Positions 23,026 through 31,419 of a stretch of 64,000 bases of DNA are shown one piece after another; within the stretch, counting starts at the first letter, position 1, and each line of letters begins with the position of its first letter. A model generated the notes under the pieces. That model was not told the DNA's origin and ran no database searches. It saw only the letters and a program-made list of their open reading frames with translations. This DNA is from Hyphomicrobium sp. (GTDB taxonomy: Bacteria > Pseudomonadota > Alphaproteobacteria > Rhizobiales > Hyphomicrobiaceae): assembly GCF_019744875.1 (NCBI RefSeq), contig NZ_JAIETU010000006.1:186001-250000 (forward strand), written 5' to 3'. The position numbers and the translations under genes are program-made.

Positions 23026-24819
23026 CTACTTGCGGCCGAACAGGCGCTCGATGTCGCCAAGCTTGAGCTCGACGTAGGTCGGCCGGCCGTGATTGCATTG
23101 GCCGGAAAAGGGCGTCGCTTCCATGTCCCGAAGCAGGGCGTTCATCTCCGCGGCCGTCAGGCGGCGGCCGGCCCGGACGCTGCCATGACAGGCCATGCGC
23201 GAGGCGACCGCTTCGAGGCGGTCGCGCAGGGGCGTGGCGGTGCCCTCCGCCATCAGGTCGGCGGCCAGATCCTTAACGAGGCCGTCGACGGAGGTGGTGC
23301 CGAGCAGCGCCGGGACCTCGCGCACGGCGACGGCGCCCGGCCCGAAGCGCTCCAATACAACTCCAAGCTCGGCCAGTTCGCCGGCCTTTTCGTCGAGCGC
23401 CAGGGCTTCGTCCTCGCCCACCTCGATGACGGCCGGAATAAGCAGGCCCTGGCGCGCGATGCCGCCGTTTGCCAGCATGCGCTTCAGGCGTTCGTAGACG
23501 AGGCGCTCGTGGGCGGCGTGCTGGTCGACGATGACGACGGACGTTTCCGTCTGGGCGACGATGTAGGTTTCGTGCAGTTGGGCGCGGGCCGCGCCGAGCG
23601 GGAAGTGTGTCGGGCTCGGCGAGGCCGGCTCGTCGTCATCGTGGGCGCCGGAGTTGGCCGTTGGCGTGTCCAGGCCGTCGAGCGGGGCCTGATGCGGTTC
23701 GGCCAGGCCGGCCGGCGCTGGAGACCATGGGCGGGGCGTCGGATACGGAGCGGGCTGGCGCGCGCTTGCGCTGCTGGCCAGTGTTTCGAGGGTGCGGGCG
23801 CCGCCCTGCGCACTGGCGCGGAAGCCTGCCGCTTCGATGGCATGCCGCAGCGCGCCGATGAGCAGGCTGCGCACGGTGGCGCTGTTCTGGAAGCGGACTT
23901 CGACCTTGGCGGGATGGACGTTGACGTCGACCTCGGACGGGTCGACCTCGACGAACAGCGCCAGAAGGGGATGCCGTCCGCGCGGCACTAGGTCACCGTA
24001 GGCGGCGCGGACTGCGCCAAGCACGAGCTTGTCACGGACGGGGCGGCCGTTGACGAACAGGAACTGCAGGGCGGCGTCCGGGCGGTGCAGCGTGGGGAGG
24101 CCCGCGAAACCGCGCACGGAAATGCCGTCGCGCTCTCCGGATACAGGTACGGCGTCGCGCAGGAACTCTGCGCCCATGATGCGCCCGAGCCGCTGCAGCA
24201 TGCCGTCGGCCGTGTCCGAAGTCTGAGGCAGGCGCAGGCCGACACGCTCCCCCATGGTGAGCGAAAAGCCGACGGCGGGGTGCGCCATGGCGAGCCGCTT
24301 GACGGTTTCGGAAACGGCGAGGTTTTCCGAGCGCTCGGACTTCAGGAACTTGAGGCGGGCGGGGGTGGCTGAGAACAGCTCGCGCACCTCGATGCGGGTG
24401 CCGGGATTGAGGGCCGCGGGCTTGATGGGCTGCTTAGCGCCGCGGTCGACGATGATTTCCAGGGCGTCGCGCGCGCCGCGTGGGCGGGACGCAATCGAGA
24501 GGTGGGCGATGGCGCCGATCGACGGCAACGCCTCGCCGCGAAAGCCCAGCGTGCGGATTGCCAACAGGTCGTCGCTGTCGAGCTTCGAGGTGGCGTGGCG
24601 CTCGACGCACAGCGAAAGGTCGTCGGCGTGCATGCCGATGCCGTCGTCGGTGACGCGGATGAGGGAGAGGCCGCCCGCCGCCGTTACGATCTCGATTTCG
24701 CGTGCGCCGGCATCGAGCGCGTTCTCGACCAGCTCCTTGACGACGCTGGCCGGCCGCTCCACCACCTCGCCGGCGGCGATGCGGTTGATGGTTTCGGCGC
24801 TGAGCTGGCGAATGGCCAT
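23026..24819 (-). CDS. mutL: DNA mismatch repair protein MutL (endonuclease type)
   Basis: A 597-residue protein of normal length. The N-terminal GHKL ATPase shows KELVENALDAGA (about 28-39), DDGIGM and GFRGEALPSI. A Pro/Ala-rich linker spans about 330-410. The C-terminal dimerisation domain carries the endonuclease motif DQHA-x2-E-x4-E starting at Asp432 (DQHAAHERLVYE), and also ACHGSVRAG and GQCNHGRP, two further metal-site motifs of nicking MutL proteins. It therefore should nick the daughter strand after MutS recognises a mismatch, as in bacteria that lack MutH. It stands alone, with the DUF2541-like pair 133 bases upstream on the same strand. Confidence 0.97.
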   Translation of the reverse strand: MAIRQLSAETINRIAAGEVVERPASVVKELVENALDAGAREIEIVTAAGGLSLIRVTDDGIGMHADDLSLCVERHATSKLDSDDLLAIRTLGFRGEALPSIGAIAHLSIASRPRGARDALEIIVDRGAKQPIKPAALNPGTRIEVRELFSATPARLKFLKSERSENLAVSETVKRLAMAHPAVGFSLTMGERVGLRLPQTSDTADGMLQRLGRIMGAEFLRDAVPVSGERDGISVRGFAGLPTLHRPDAALQFLFVNGRPVRDKLVLGAVRAAYGDLVPRGRHPLLALFVEVDPSEVDVNVHPAKVEVRFQNSATVRSLLIGALRHAIEAAGFRASAQGGARTLETLASSASARQPAPYPTPRPWSPAPAGLAEPHQAPLDGLDTPTANSGAHDDDEPASPSPTHFPLGAARAQLHETYIVAQTETSVVIVDQHAAHERLVYERLKRMLANGGIARQGLLIPAVIEVGEDEALALDEKAGELAELGVVLERFGPGAVAVREVPALLGTTSVDGLVKDLAADLMAEGTATPLRDRLEAVASRMACHGSVRAGRRLTAAEMNALLRDMEATPFSGQCNHGRPTYVELKLGDIERLFGRK

Positions 24820-24952
24820 CGCGGAGGTGAACCTGGGTTTGGGTGAGGGAGCGGTCGCAATCCGCGACTCGCTTGCAGGCCCTAGAGTAGCCGCCCCGCG
24901 CCGCCATCGGAAGAGGAGCCCCGGGGGCGCAACGGCCCAATTCTGCTGCGCT

Positions 24953-25372
24953 TTATCGCGGATTGCGCTGTTCCACCGCGCCCTGAAGCTGGAGCATCGT
25001 TTCGCCGTCGCGCAGGCCGGGCTTCTTACTCACGAGCACGCGCGCGATGGCCCGGCCCGGGTCGATCGCAATGGCGGCACTCTGGTGGCCTGGGGCGAGG
25101 CTTTCCTGCGTCATAACCCGGTGATGCGTGCCGTCCGTGAACTCGATCTCGACCGCGGCGAGGGTGATGGCGAGGCTTCCGGAACGGATGCGAAGGGCGG
25201 ACGCATGGGCCTGCGTTGGCGCGATCGTGAAGACCACGAGGTCGGTGCGGTTGTTGGTGCGGACCTGGCCCAGGATTTCGAGCGCGGCTGACGCCGCGAA
25301 GCCGGAGCCCGCGGCACACAGCAGGATGCCGATTGCGGAGAGGGCACTCCGAAGCGCGCCGCCTGCGCCCAC
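24953..25372 (-). CDS. Exported single-module DUF2541-like protein
   Basis: A 139-residue protein with a GTG start at 25372, one base after the stop of the larger neighbour. Residues about 1-30 form a signal peptide (ALSAIGILLCAAGSGFA). The remainder is one beta-rich module that mirrors those in the neighbour: alternating Ile/Val strands, then VEIEFTDGTHHRV, and a closing strand with AIARVLVSKKPG. The usual closing YR is replaced. The pair probably acts together in the periplasm, but function is unknown. Confidence 0.72.
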   Translation of the reverse strand: MGAGGALRSALSAIGILLCAAGSGFAASAALEILGQVRTNNRTDLVVFTIAPTQAHASALRIRSGSLAITLAAVEIEFTDGTHHRVMTQESLAPGHQSAAIAIDPGRAIARVLVSKKPGLRDGETMLQLQGAVEQRNPR

Positions 25373-25373
25373 G

Positions 25374-26663
25374 TCAGTGCTGTCCCCAGATCTGGACCAC
25401 GGCGGGTCGACCGTCGAGCGCGCTTTTCAATCCCTTGCCGAGATCGAACCGCGAGCGGTAGTGCGCTTCGATGGATTTGATCGACAGGTTTCCGGCTTTG
25501 AGCTCAATGGGACCATAGGCTTTGCCGGGATCGACGCGCTCGGAAATTTCGAACACCTCGTCGGGGCCGCCCGCGAACCTGACGCGGATTTCCTTGAGCG
25601 TGATGGCGCGGTCGAGGGCTTCGATGCGCAGGCGCGAGAAGCCGCCTTCGTTTTCGCCCACGGAAATGATGTCGCGATCGAACCCGGTGAAGCCTGCCGT
25701 TTGCGCGCCGAGCAGCACCCAGCCCTGATGGAACGAGCGGCCTTCGCCATGTAGGCCGAGCCAGTCTCTCGCGTACTCGCCCGTCACTTCGACGCGCGCC
25801 TTGGTGTGATTGCCGGGATGGGCGCGATACGTCAGCTCGATGTCGCGGATGAAGCGGTTGCCGTCGATGGGCAGCCAGTTGGAATGCGTGTTTTCCTTGA
25901 TGTCGGCGTCGATGTCGAACTGTTGCGAGCTGCCGTCCTCGAACGACACCTTCAGCGCGTTGACGTGCACGTCGCTGCCCAGCACCCTGAGGCGGATGCG
26001 ATTGAACTTGCCGATGTCGCGGCCGATCTTGATGACGTCGCGGTCGATGCCGAAGCCGACGCTCTGATAGCCGAACATGACGTCGTTGGGATCGGGCGCG
26101 GTGGCCTGCGTGCTCGTTTCGCGCGGGGCTTCCGGTGCGGGGGCCGTTGCGGGCGCAGGAGCAGGTGATGGCGCTGGTGCTGGGACAGGTGCCTCTGGGC
26201 GCGGCGGCGGTGTCGCGTTCGCTACGGGCGTGCCGCGTTTGCGCTGGGCGCCGTCCTCCGTCTGGATGCCGAGGATGTCGACGGCCACGCGGCCCTGTCC
26301 CTTGCCGGCGACGATGTCGATGCTGTCGATGAAGCTGTCGGCGGGCGTCTCGTTAATGGGCGCGCTCTGCTCGCCCTTCTTAAGCGAGACCGGATTGCGC
26401 TCTTTGAAGATTGCGCCACCGGCATACACGATCTGCATGCGCTCGATGGCGACTGGCCCGGACCTGGCGCGGACGCGGATGCCGCGAAACGCACCCTTCG
26501 CCTGGCTGACATCGATGGAGTGGCCGCTGCCTGCGAGGTCGATCTCGCCCTTGCCGATGACAACCAGCACGCCTTCGGCGCGTGCTGCCGATAGCGCGCC
26601 GGCCATCCCGAGAAGGCCAGCGATCCCGAGGATCGCCACCGCCAGACCCAACTTGCGCGACAT
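25374..26663 (-). CDS. Exported protein with three DUF2541-like beta modules
   Basis: A 429-residue protein. A signal peptide covers about residues 1-29 (AILGIAGLLGMAGALSAARA). Three related modules lie at about 31-130, 200-300 and 310-420, separated by a Pro/Ala-rich linker (150-190). Each module ends with a strand pattern such as FIRDIELTYRA or SIKSIEAHYRS, and carries a segment like VSFEDGSSQQFDID or VRFAGGPDEVFEIS. The resemblance to DUF2541 is from memory of the family, so it is moderate. Location is probably periplasmic. A one-module relative follows immediately downstream and is likely co-transcribed. Confidence 0.75.
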   Translation of the reverse strand: MSRKLGLAVAILGIAGLLGMAGALSAARAEGVLVVIGKGEIDLAGSGHSIDVSQAKGAFRGIRVRARSGPVAIERMQIVYAGGAIFKERNPVSLKKGEQSAPINETPADSFIDSIDIVAGKGQGRVAVDILGIQTEDGAQRKRGTPVANATPPPRPEAPVPAPAPSPAPAPATAPAPEAPRETSTQATAPDPNDVMFGYQSVGFGIDRDVIKIGRDIGKFNRIRLRVLGSDVHVNALKVSFEDGSSQQFDIDADIKENTHSNWLPIDGNRFIRDIELTYRAHPGNHTKARVEVTGEYARDWLGLHGEGRSFHQGWVLLGAQTAGFTGFDRDIISVGENEGGFSRLRIEALDRAITLKEIRVRFAGGPDEVFEISERVDPGKAYGPIELKAGNLSIKSIEAHYRSRFDLGKGLKSALDGRPAVVQIWGQH

Positions 26664-26844
26664 TCGACGCTCCCGCCTGTGAGACCAATCTCGCTTATGA
26701 GACCCAATTCCGGATTGAAGTCATATCCCAGGTGAATGACGACTGAAACGGCTTGCGCGGCGCGCGATACATCTTGCGCGGGGTGCGCTGGCCGCCACAT
26801 TGTCGGCGGACCAGTTTTACGCGAGACGTTTGCCGCGAGCGCCC

Positions 26845-28236
26845 ATGTCCCAATCCCGAGACCTAACGTCCGCCCTCAGCGATTTGAGGGCTCTCCTGGG
26901 CGACCGCGTCGCTACCGGGGAGGCCATCCGCGCACAGCATGCCAATACGGTGAGCTGGCACGCAGCGGAGTTGCCGGACGCGGTGGTGTGGCCGCTCTCG
27001 ACCGAGGACGTCGTTGGGATCGTTGCCGTGGCGCGGCGCCATGGCGTGCCACTCGTGCCGTTCGGGGCGGGCACGTCGCTCGAGGGACAGGTGAATGCTC
27101 CGCTCGGCGGCATCTCCGTCGATTTTTCGCGCATGACCCGCATCCTGGCCGTCGAGCCACGCGATCTCGATTGCACGGTCGAACCCGGCGTGACGCGGCC
27201 GATGCTGAACGCGTACATCCGCGATCTCGGCCTGTTCTTTTCCGTCGATCCCGGTGCGGCCGGCGCGACGCTCGGCGGAATGGCCGCGACGCGCGCGTCG
27301 GGCACCAACGCCATGCGCTACGGCACCATGCGCGAGACCGTTGTTTCGCTGAAGGCCGTCATGGCCAACGGCGACGTCATCTCGACGGGCGGCCGGGCGC
27401 GGAAGTCTGCGGCGGGGCTCGACCTGACGCGCCTCATCGTCGGGTCGGAGGGGACGCTCGGGCTGATCACGGAGCTCACGCTCAAGCTGCATCCGATCCC
27501 GGCGCGCATCATCGCGGCGGCGTGTCCGTTCTCTTCGCTGGCCGGGGCGTGCGAAGCCGTCATAGAGGCCAACGAAACCGGCCTGATGCTGGCGCGTGTG
27601 GAACTGCTCGATGCGCTGCAGATGCGCGCCATCAACGCCTATTCGAAGCTCGCGATGGATGAAGCGCCGCATCTGTTCGTCGAAATCTCGGGTGGCGACG
27701 CGGCGGCCGACGAGCAGCTCGAGGCCTTCCGCGAGATCGCGCTTCGGCATGGCGCGCTGCGGTTCGACTGGGCCAAGGACGAGGCGGATCGCGCGAGGCT
27801 CTGGCGGGCGCGCCACGATGCCTATTGGGCCGTGCAGGCGATGTGGCCGGGAAAGACGCTGAGCGCGAGCGATGTCTGCGTGCCGATCTCGCGGCTGGCC
27901 GAATGCGTGACGGAAACGGTGGCAGATTTCGAGGCCGCGGGCCTGATCGCGCCGGTCGTGGGCCACGTGGGGGACGGGAATTTCCACGTCATCCCCGTCG
28001 TGGATGCGACAGATCCCGAGGCGCTGGGCCGGGTGAGGGGGGCGTTCGACCGCCTTGTCGACCGCGCGCTGGCGATGGGCGGCACCTCGACCGGGGAGCA
28101 CGGCGTGGGGCAGGGAAAGATGGCCTACCTGGAGCGGGAGTTCGGCCCGGGCGCCGTCGCGGCGATGGCCGCCATCAAGAAGGCCTTGGATCCGCTGGGT
28201 ATTTTGAACCCTGCAAAGATGATCAAAGCACCCTGA
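26845..28236 (+). CDS. FAD-linked D-2-hydroxyacid dehydrogenase (D-lactate dehydrogenase/GlcD-like)
   Basis: A 463-residue flavoprotein. Residues about 40-215 form the PCMH-type FAD-binding domain (VPFGAGTSLEGQVNAP, PGAAGATLGGMAATRASGTN, LIVGSEGTLGLITELTLKL). Residues about 220-460 form the FAD-oxidase C-terminal domain, with GHVGDGNFHVIP and STGEHGVGQGKM, which bear the metal and substrate histidines. Such enzymes oxidise D-lactate, glycolate or related acids and pass electrons to cytochrome c or quinone; the length and motifs fit the cytochrome-type D-lactate dehydrogenase group. No GlcE/GlcF partners are present, which favours a single-subunit enzyme. ATG 26845 is chosen over 26800 by family N-termini. 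Confidence 0.92.
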   Translation: MSQSRDLTSALSDLRALLGDRVATGEAIRAQHANTVSWHAAELPDAVVWPLSTEDVVGIVAVARRHGVPLVPFGAGTSLEGQVNAPLGGISVDFSRMTRILAVEPRDLDCTVEPGVTRPMLNAYIRDLGLFFSVDPGAAGATLGGMAATRASGTNAMRYGTMRETVVSLKAVMANGDVISTGGRARKSAAGLDLTRLIVGSEGTLGLITELTLKLHPIPARIIAAACPFSSLAGACEAVIEANETGLMLARVELLDALQMRAINAYSKLAMDEAPHLFVEISGGDAAADEQLEAFREIALRHGALRFDWAKDEADRARLWRARHDAYWAVQAMWPGKTLSASDVCVPISRLAECVTETVADFEAAGLIAPVVGHVGDGNFHVIPVVDATDPEALGRVRGAFDRLVDRALAMGGTSTGEHGVGQGKMAYLEREFGPGAVAAMAAIKKALDPLGILNPAKMIKAP

Positions 28237-28584
28237 AGTTGCGGAGCGCCGCTGGGCGGCTGCAAGTACTGAACGACTTCTTACGCTGCCAACTTATAGT
28301 TCTTCATATTTGTTAGTCTAAATCTTAAGCACATCTCGTAAGCCGCCAAGGCTTCGCTTGCAAATTGCCGTGCGTTGGAGTGAAATCAAACCTGCGAACG
28401 TGACGCCGTCCCACCTATCCCCCCTAGGGGCGTCACAGTTCTTCAGCCCGCGACCTCCCCCCGGTCGCGGGCTTCCCATTTTCAGGGCGCGAAACTTCAT
28501 AATGCGCATGCTGATTAAATCCCTGTCCTGAGCCTCGGGATGGGCGCGCTGCCTCGTCAATGACACGGCTTCAACGGCACGACG
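28237..28584. other. Intergenic region with a small RNA candidate
   Basis: No protein gene is evident. The left half is AT-rich for this genome. The right half contains two strong hairpins (28400-28436 and 28445-28473), listed as an RNA candidate. Confidence 0.5.
28395..28480 (+). ncRNA. Two-hairpin small RNA candidate with C-rich loops
   Basis: Hairpin one pairs GTGACGCC (28400-28407) with GGCGTCAC (28429-28436) around a loop containing CCACCTATCCCCCC. Hairpin two pairs AGCCCGCGACC (28445-28455) with GGTCGCGGGCT (28463-28473) around a TCCCCCC loop and is followed by TCCCATTTTC, a weak T-rich tail. C-rich loops that resemble anti-Shine-Dalgarno sequence on tandem hairpins are known from rhizobial 'cuckoo' type small RNAs, so that is the comparison. 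The second hairpin might alternatively serve as the terminator of the upstream dehydrogenase gene. Only structure supports this call. Confidence 0.4.
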
Positions 28585-29967
28585 TCATGACGTTGAATCG
28601 CGGCTCCAGCCGGCTTCCTCGGCTTCCTGCTCGCTGCAGAACCAGCGCTCGCCGCGTGAGGCCTTGAGCTTGATGCCATCGTAGCCCGACGCCCACGGCA
28701 GAACGTACGTGCGTGCGCCAGAGCGAATGCGGCCCTTGATGGGGCAGCCGTCGGGCGCGGATTTCTTGGCCGCCTCCCATCGCTTGTCGCGATAGTCCTG
28801 GGGCCGGTCTGCGTCGCCGGACCAGAGGCCGATCTTCTGGTCCTGGGCCTCGCTCTCGATGCCCGAATAGCGGCTCAGAAATCCCCCGCTCGAAAAAACG
28901 CTGCCCTTCCTGACCAGCTCTTCGGCTACGTCGTTGCCTTCGACGTAGCAGCGCGCGCGTTTACCCGTGGCGGAGTCATCGAGCACATCGCACGAGACGC
29001 GGCGGTTGCGGACCAGGGCCGCGAGCGTGTCCTTCGAGGCGGCGCCGCAACGCCATGATCCGCTCTTGCGCGTGCATTGCTGGGCGGGCTCGGGTGCTTC
29101 GATGCCGTCGAGGGTGAGGAGGCTGCCGGCAATGCGCAACCTGTCGCCGGTGACGGCAACGGCCCGGCCTTCCAGTTTTGAGGGATCGACGTCGGGAAGC
29201 GCGCTGGTGGTTGCCGACGGCGACCAACGGGCCGACGACAGGGGCAGGACGTACCAAATGCCGGCTGCGGCGCAGAGAGCGGCGACAGAAGCCACAACGA
29301 CGCGCGCATTCGGTCTCAGAATCTCCGGCCGGCTCGCGAGCGCGTCGCGGCTTTTTGCGCCGAGACGGGTCAGCAGGCTGTCGCGGTCGCGCAACGTCGG
29401 CGCGCGGCGGGGATCGCGGAGCACGGCAATCAGGAGAAGCGTGGCGGTTACGGCCGAAACGACGGCCGCAAGGGTTGCGTCCGCGTCGAAGCCGAAGCTC
29501 CACGTGCGATAGGCCGCGCCGAGGCCGGTGAGAAGAGCGACGGCGGCGAGCGCCATCCTGGCTCGGGGCTGGCCAAGGAACGAAAAGAGTGGGTCGAGTA
29601 GGGGTGCGAGCGGTTGGCCGGCGCGCTGGCCCAGGCTTCCCGCGCGCTCGGCGAGTGCGCCTGTCGCGGCCGCCGTCCAGCGTGCGGCGCTGGCCGCGCC
29701 GGAGGCTGCGCCGTGGCCGGCACGGCCGCCCCAGGCCGCCAGCGTTCCGGCTGCCGAACGGCCATGCTGCCAGACGGCGCTTGCCGCCTTACGGCTTCCC
29801 GAGACACTGGCCTCGACGCTGCGCTTGCCGGCCTTCTTGACGTTTGCCGCGGCGGCGCCCTGGACGTCCTTCAGGCGCTGGCGGCGATGCTCGCGGCGCA
29901 CAAGGATCGTCGTGCGCACGTAGTCGCGCCACTCGAAGCCTTCGTTCCGTTTTTTCCACCAGAACAA
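28585..29967 (-). CDS. Membrane-anchored thermonuclease-like (SNase family) protein
   Basis: A 460-residue protein read from a TTG at 29967, five bases behind AAGGAG; the product then begins with FWWKKRNEGFEWRDYVRTT. An Ala/Gly-rich amphipathic region (about 30-130) precedes hydrophobic stretches near 135-155, 165-200 and 245-265. The C-terminal part (about 290-430) is SNase-like: DRLRIAGSLLTLDGIEAPEP, a cysteine-rich insertion, then CYVEGNDVAEELVRKGSVF. The classical Arg-Glu-Arg catalytic set is not clearly complete, so nuclease activity is uncertain. It diverges from the TPR gene at 30180. Confidence 0.78.
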   Translation of the reverse strand: MFWWKKRNEGFEWRDYVRTTILVRREHRRQRLKDVQGAAAANVKKAGKRSVEASVSGSRKAASAVWQHGRSAAGTLAAWGGRAGHGAASGAASAARWTAAATGALAERAGSLGQRAGQPLAPLLDPLFSFLGQPRARMALAAVALLTGLGAAYRTWSFGFDADATLAAVVSAVTATLLLIAVLRDPRRAPTLRDRDSLLTRLGAKSRDALASRPEILRPNARVVVASVAALCAAAGIWYVLPLSSARWSPSATTSALPDVDPSKLEGRAVAVTGDRLRIAGSLLTLDGIEAPEPAQQCTRKSGSWRCGAASKDTLAALVRNRRVSCDVLDDSATGKRARCYVEGNDVAEELVRKGSVFSSGGFLSRYSGIESEAQDQKIGLWSGDADRPQDYRDKRWEAAKKSAPDGCPIKGRIRSGARTYVLPWASGYDGIKLKASRGERWFCSEQEAEEAGWSRDSTS

Positions 29968-30179
29968 GAAAACTCCTTCGCGTATCTGCTGATCGTGTTC
30001 GAGGGCGGGCGGAGGCGCCCATATGAACCGGATACTCGCTCGCGACCGTTGTCCGCAATGATGGCGGTGCTTTGGCGGTTGGGACAAAATGCGCATCTGC
30101 GCGGCGCCCGTGGACTTGGACCGCCCCCAGGACTAGATTTGTCCACAGGCGTTGCGCGCTACCCCCAGGGAGTTCTGAC

Positions 30180-30716
30180 ATGGCATGCATCGGTTCAGTT
30201 TTCGCTCGTCCTTTCACGGCAATATTCGCGGCTGCATTTCTGTTCGGCGCGGCCCCTGCGCTTGCCGATGATCTTCCGGCTCCCAAGATCGACTGCACCA
30301 AGCCCGGCAACAAGAAGAAGGCCGCCTGCAAGCCGCACAGGTCGTCGGACGACGCCGTGATCAATGGCGCCTACTGGCTGTCGCACACTGGCAAGCATGC
30401 CGAGGCTCGGGCCTTGCTGGCGACGGTCGTGGATCAGGAAAATCCCCGTTTCCTCAATGCTATGGGTTATACGACGCGCAAGCTCGGCAACGTCGATGGG
30501 GCGCTGCCCTACTACGCGCGTGCACTCGAGATCGAACCTGATTATGTTCAGGTCCGCGAGTACCTGGGCGAGGCGTTTTTGGCCAAGGGTGACCTGGCCC
30601 ATGCCAACGAGCAACTGAGTGAGATCGCACGGCGCTGCGGCACGAGCTGCGTGTCGTTCTACAATCTCAAAAAGGAAGTATCCGCCTTTGAGGCAGCTCA
30701 CCCGGCGAACGGCTGA
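30180..30716 (+). CDS. Exported TPR-repeat protein (copy 1)
   Basis: A 178-residue protein with AGGGAG eight bases before the ATG. Residues 1-29 are a signal peptide (FTAIFAAAFLFGAAPALA). The mature part carries TPR-like helices, with the best unit at about 95-140 (NVDGALPYYARALEIEPDYV, YLGEAFLAKGDLAHANEQL) and a CGTSC motif near residue 155 that the neighbour keeps as CGATC. It is probably a periplasmic scaffold. The next gene is a clear paralogue 70 bases downstream, so the pair arose by tandem duplication. Confidence 0.82.
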   Translation: MACIGSVFARPFTAIFAAAFLFGAAPALADDLPAPKIDCTKPGNKKKAACKPHRSSDDAVINGAYWLSHTGKHAEARALLATVVDQENPRFLNAMGYTTRKLGNVDGALPYYARALEIEPDYVQVREYLGEAFLAKGDLAHANEQLSEIARRCGTSCVSFYNLKKEVSAFEAAHPANG

Positions 30717-30786
30717 GCCAGTAGCAATCCGAACCATGAACGATCGACGGGAACGTCGAACCGGCGTTTCCAAAGGGGGACTATTG

Positions 30787-31344
30787 ATGACGACACTTGC
30801 GCGTAGGATCGCACCGTTGCTGGCGGTTCTCATTGGCACCGCCATGGCGTCGGCGCCGCTGCATGCGGACGGCGTGACCTTCTCCAAGGACGTCGGGCCG
30901 AACAGCGCGGCTTGCGACAGCCTCGCGAAGGGCACGGCGGCGTGGACCTCGTGCGTTGGGCGGGCCAACACCGCCATGAGCGACGATGAGCTGTTCTATG
31001 CCGGCTACTGGCTCGCCAAGAGCGGTCAGTACGAGCAGGCCATCAGCTACCTGAAGCTGGCGCACAAGAAGGACGAGCGGGTCCTGACCTACATCGGCTA
31101 TGCGACGCGCAAGATGGGCGACGTCGAGCACGCACTGCCGATCTACCGGCAGGCGCTCGACCTTAATCCGAACTACGTGGTGGCGCGCGCTTATCTCGGC
31201 GAAGCGTTCCTGAGCCTTGGCGAGCCCACCAAGGCCCGCGACGAGCTGGCCGAGATCGAGCGCCGGTGCGGCGCGACCTGCGCGGCATATGCCGACCTCA
31301 AGGGCCATATCCAGGACTTCGAGGCAGCCTCCAAGAAGGGCTGA
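30787..31344 (+). CDS. Exported TPR-repeat protein (copy 2)
   Basis: A 185-residue protein. A signal peptide covers about residues 1-27 (LLAVLIGTAMASAPLHA). Residues about 60-165 hold TPR units; DVEHALPIYRQALDLNPNYV and YLGEAFLSLGEPTKARDELAEI match the same places in copy 1. A C-x3-C pair (RRCGATCAAY) near residue 165 matches copy 1 and could form a disulfide in the periplasm. It ends 29 bases before a good intrinsic terminator. Role unknown, perhaps linked to the adjacent kinase island. Confidence 0.82.
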   Translation: MTTLARRIAPLLAVLIGTAMASAPLHADGVTFSKDVGPNSAACDSLAKGTAAWTSCVGRANTAMSDDELFYAGYWLAKSGQYEQAISYLKLAHKKDERVLTYIGYATRKMGDVEHALPIYRQALDLNPNYVVARAYLGEAFLSLGEPTKARDELAEIERRCGATCAAYADLKGHIQDFEAASKKG

Positions 31345-31373
31345 CGATTACGGCGCCAAACCACGGGCGTTTT

Positions 31374-31405
31374 ACGGCCACGGTCCTTGCGATCGTGGCC
31401 GTTTT
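31374..31405 (+). terminator. Intrinsic terminator after the TPR pair
   Basis: A perfect nine-base stem ACGGCCACG/CGTGGCCGT with an eleven-base loop is followed by TTTC. It lies between the convergent TPR and kinase genes and points to the plus strand. The minus-strand side has no T tract, so it serves the TPR operon mainly. Confidence 0.75.
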
Positions 31406-31419
31406 CAGTTGATGACAGG

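Noticed and set aside
26800-26844. Longer start of the FAD-linked dehydrogenase
   Set aside because: The added 15 residues do not match family N-termini; the ATG at 26845 is more likely.
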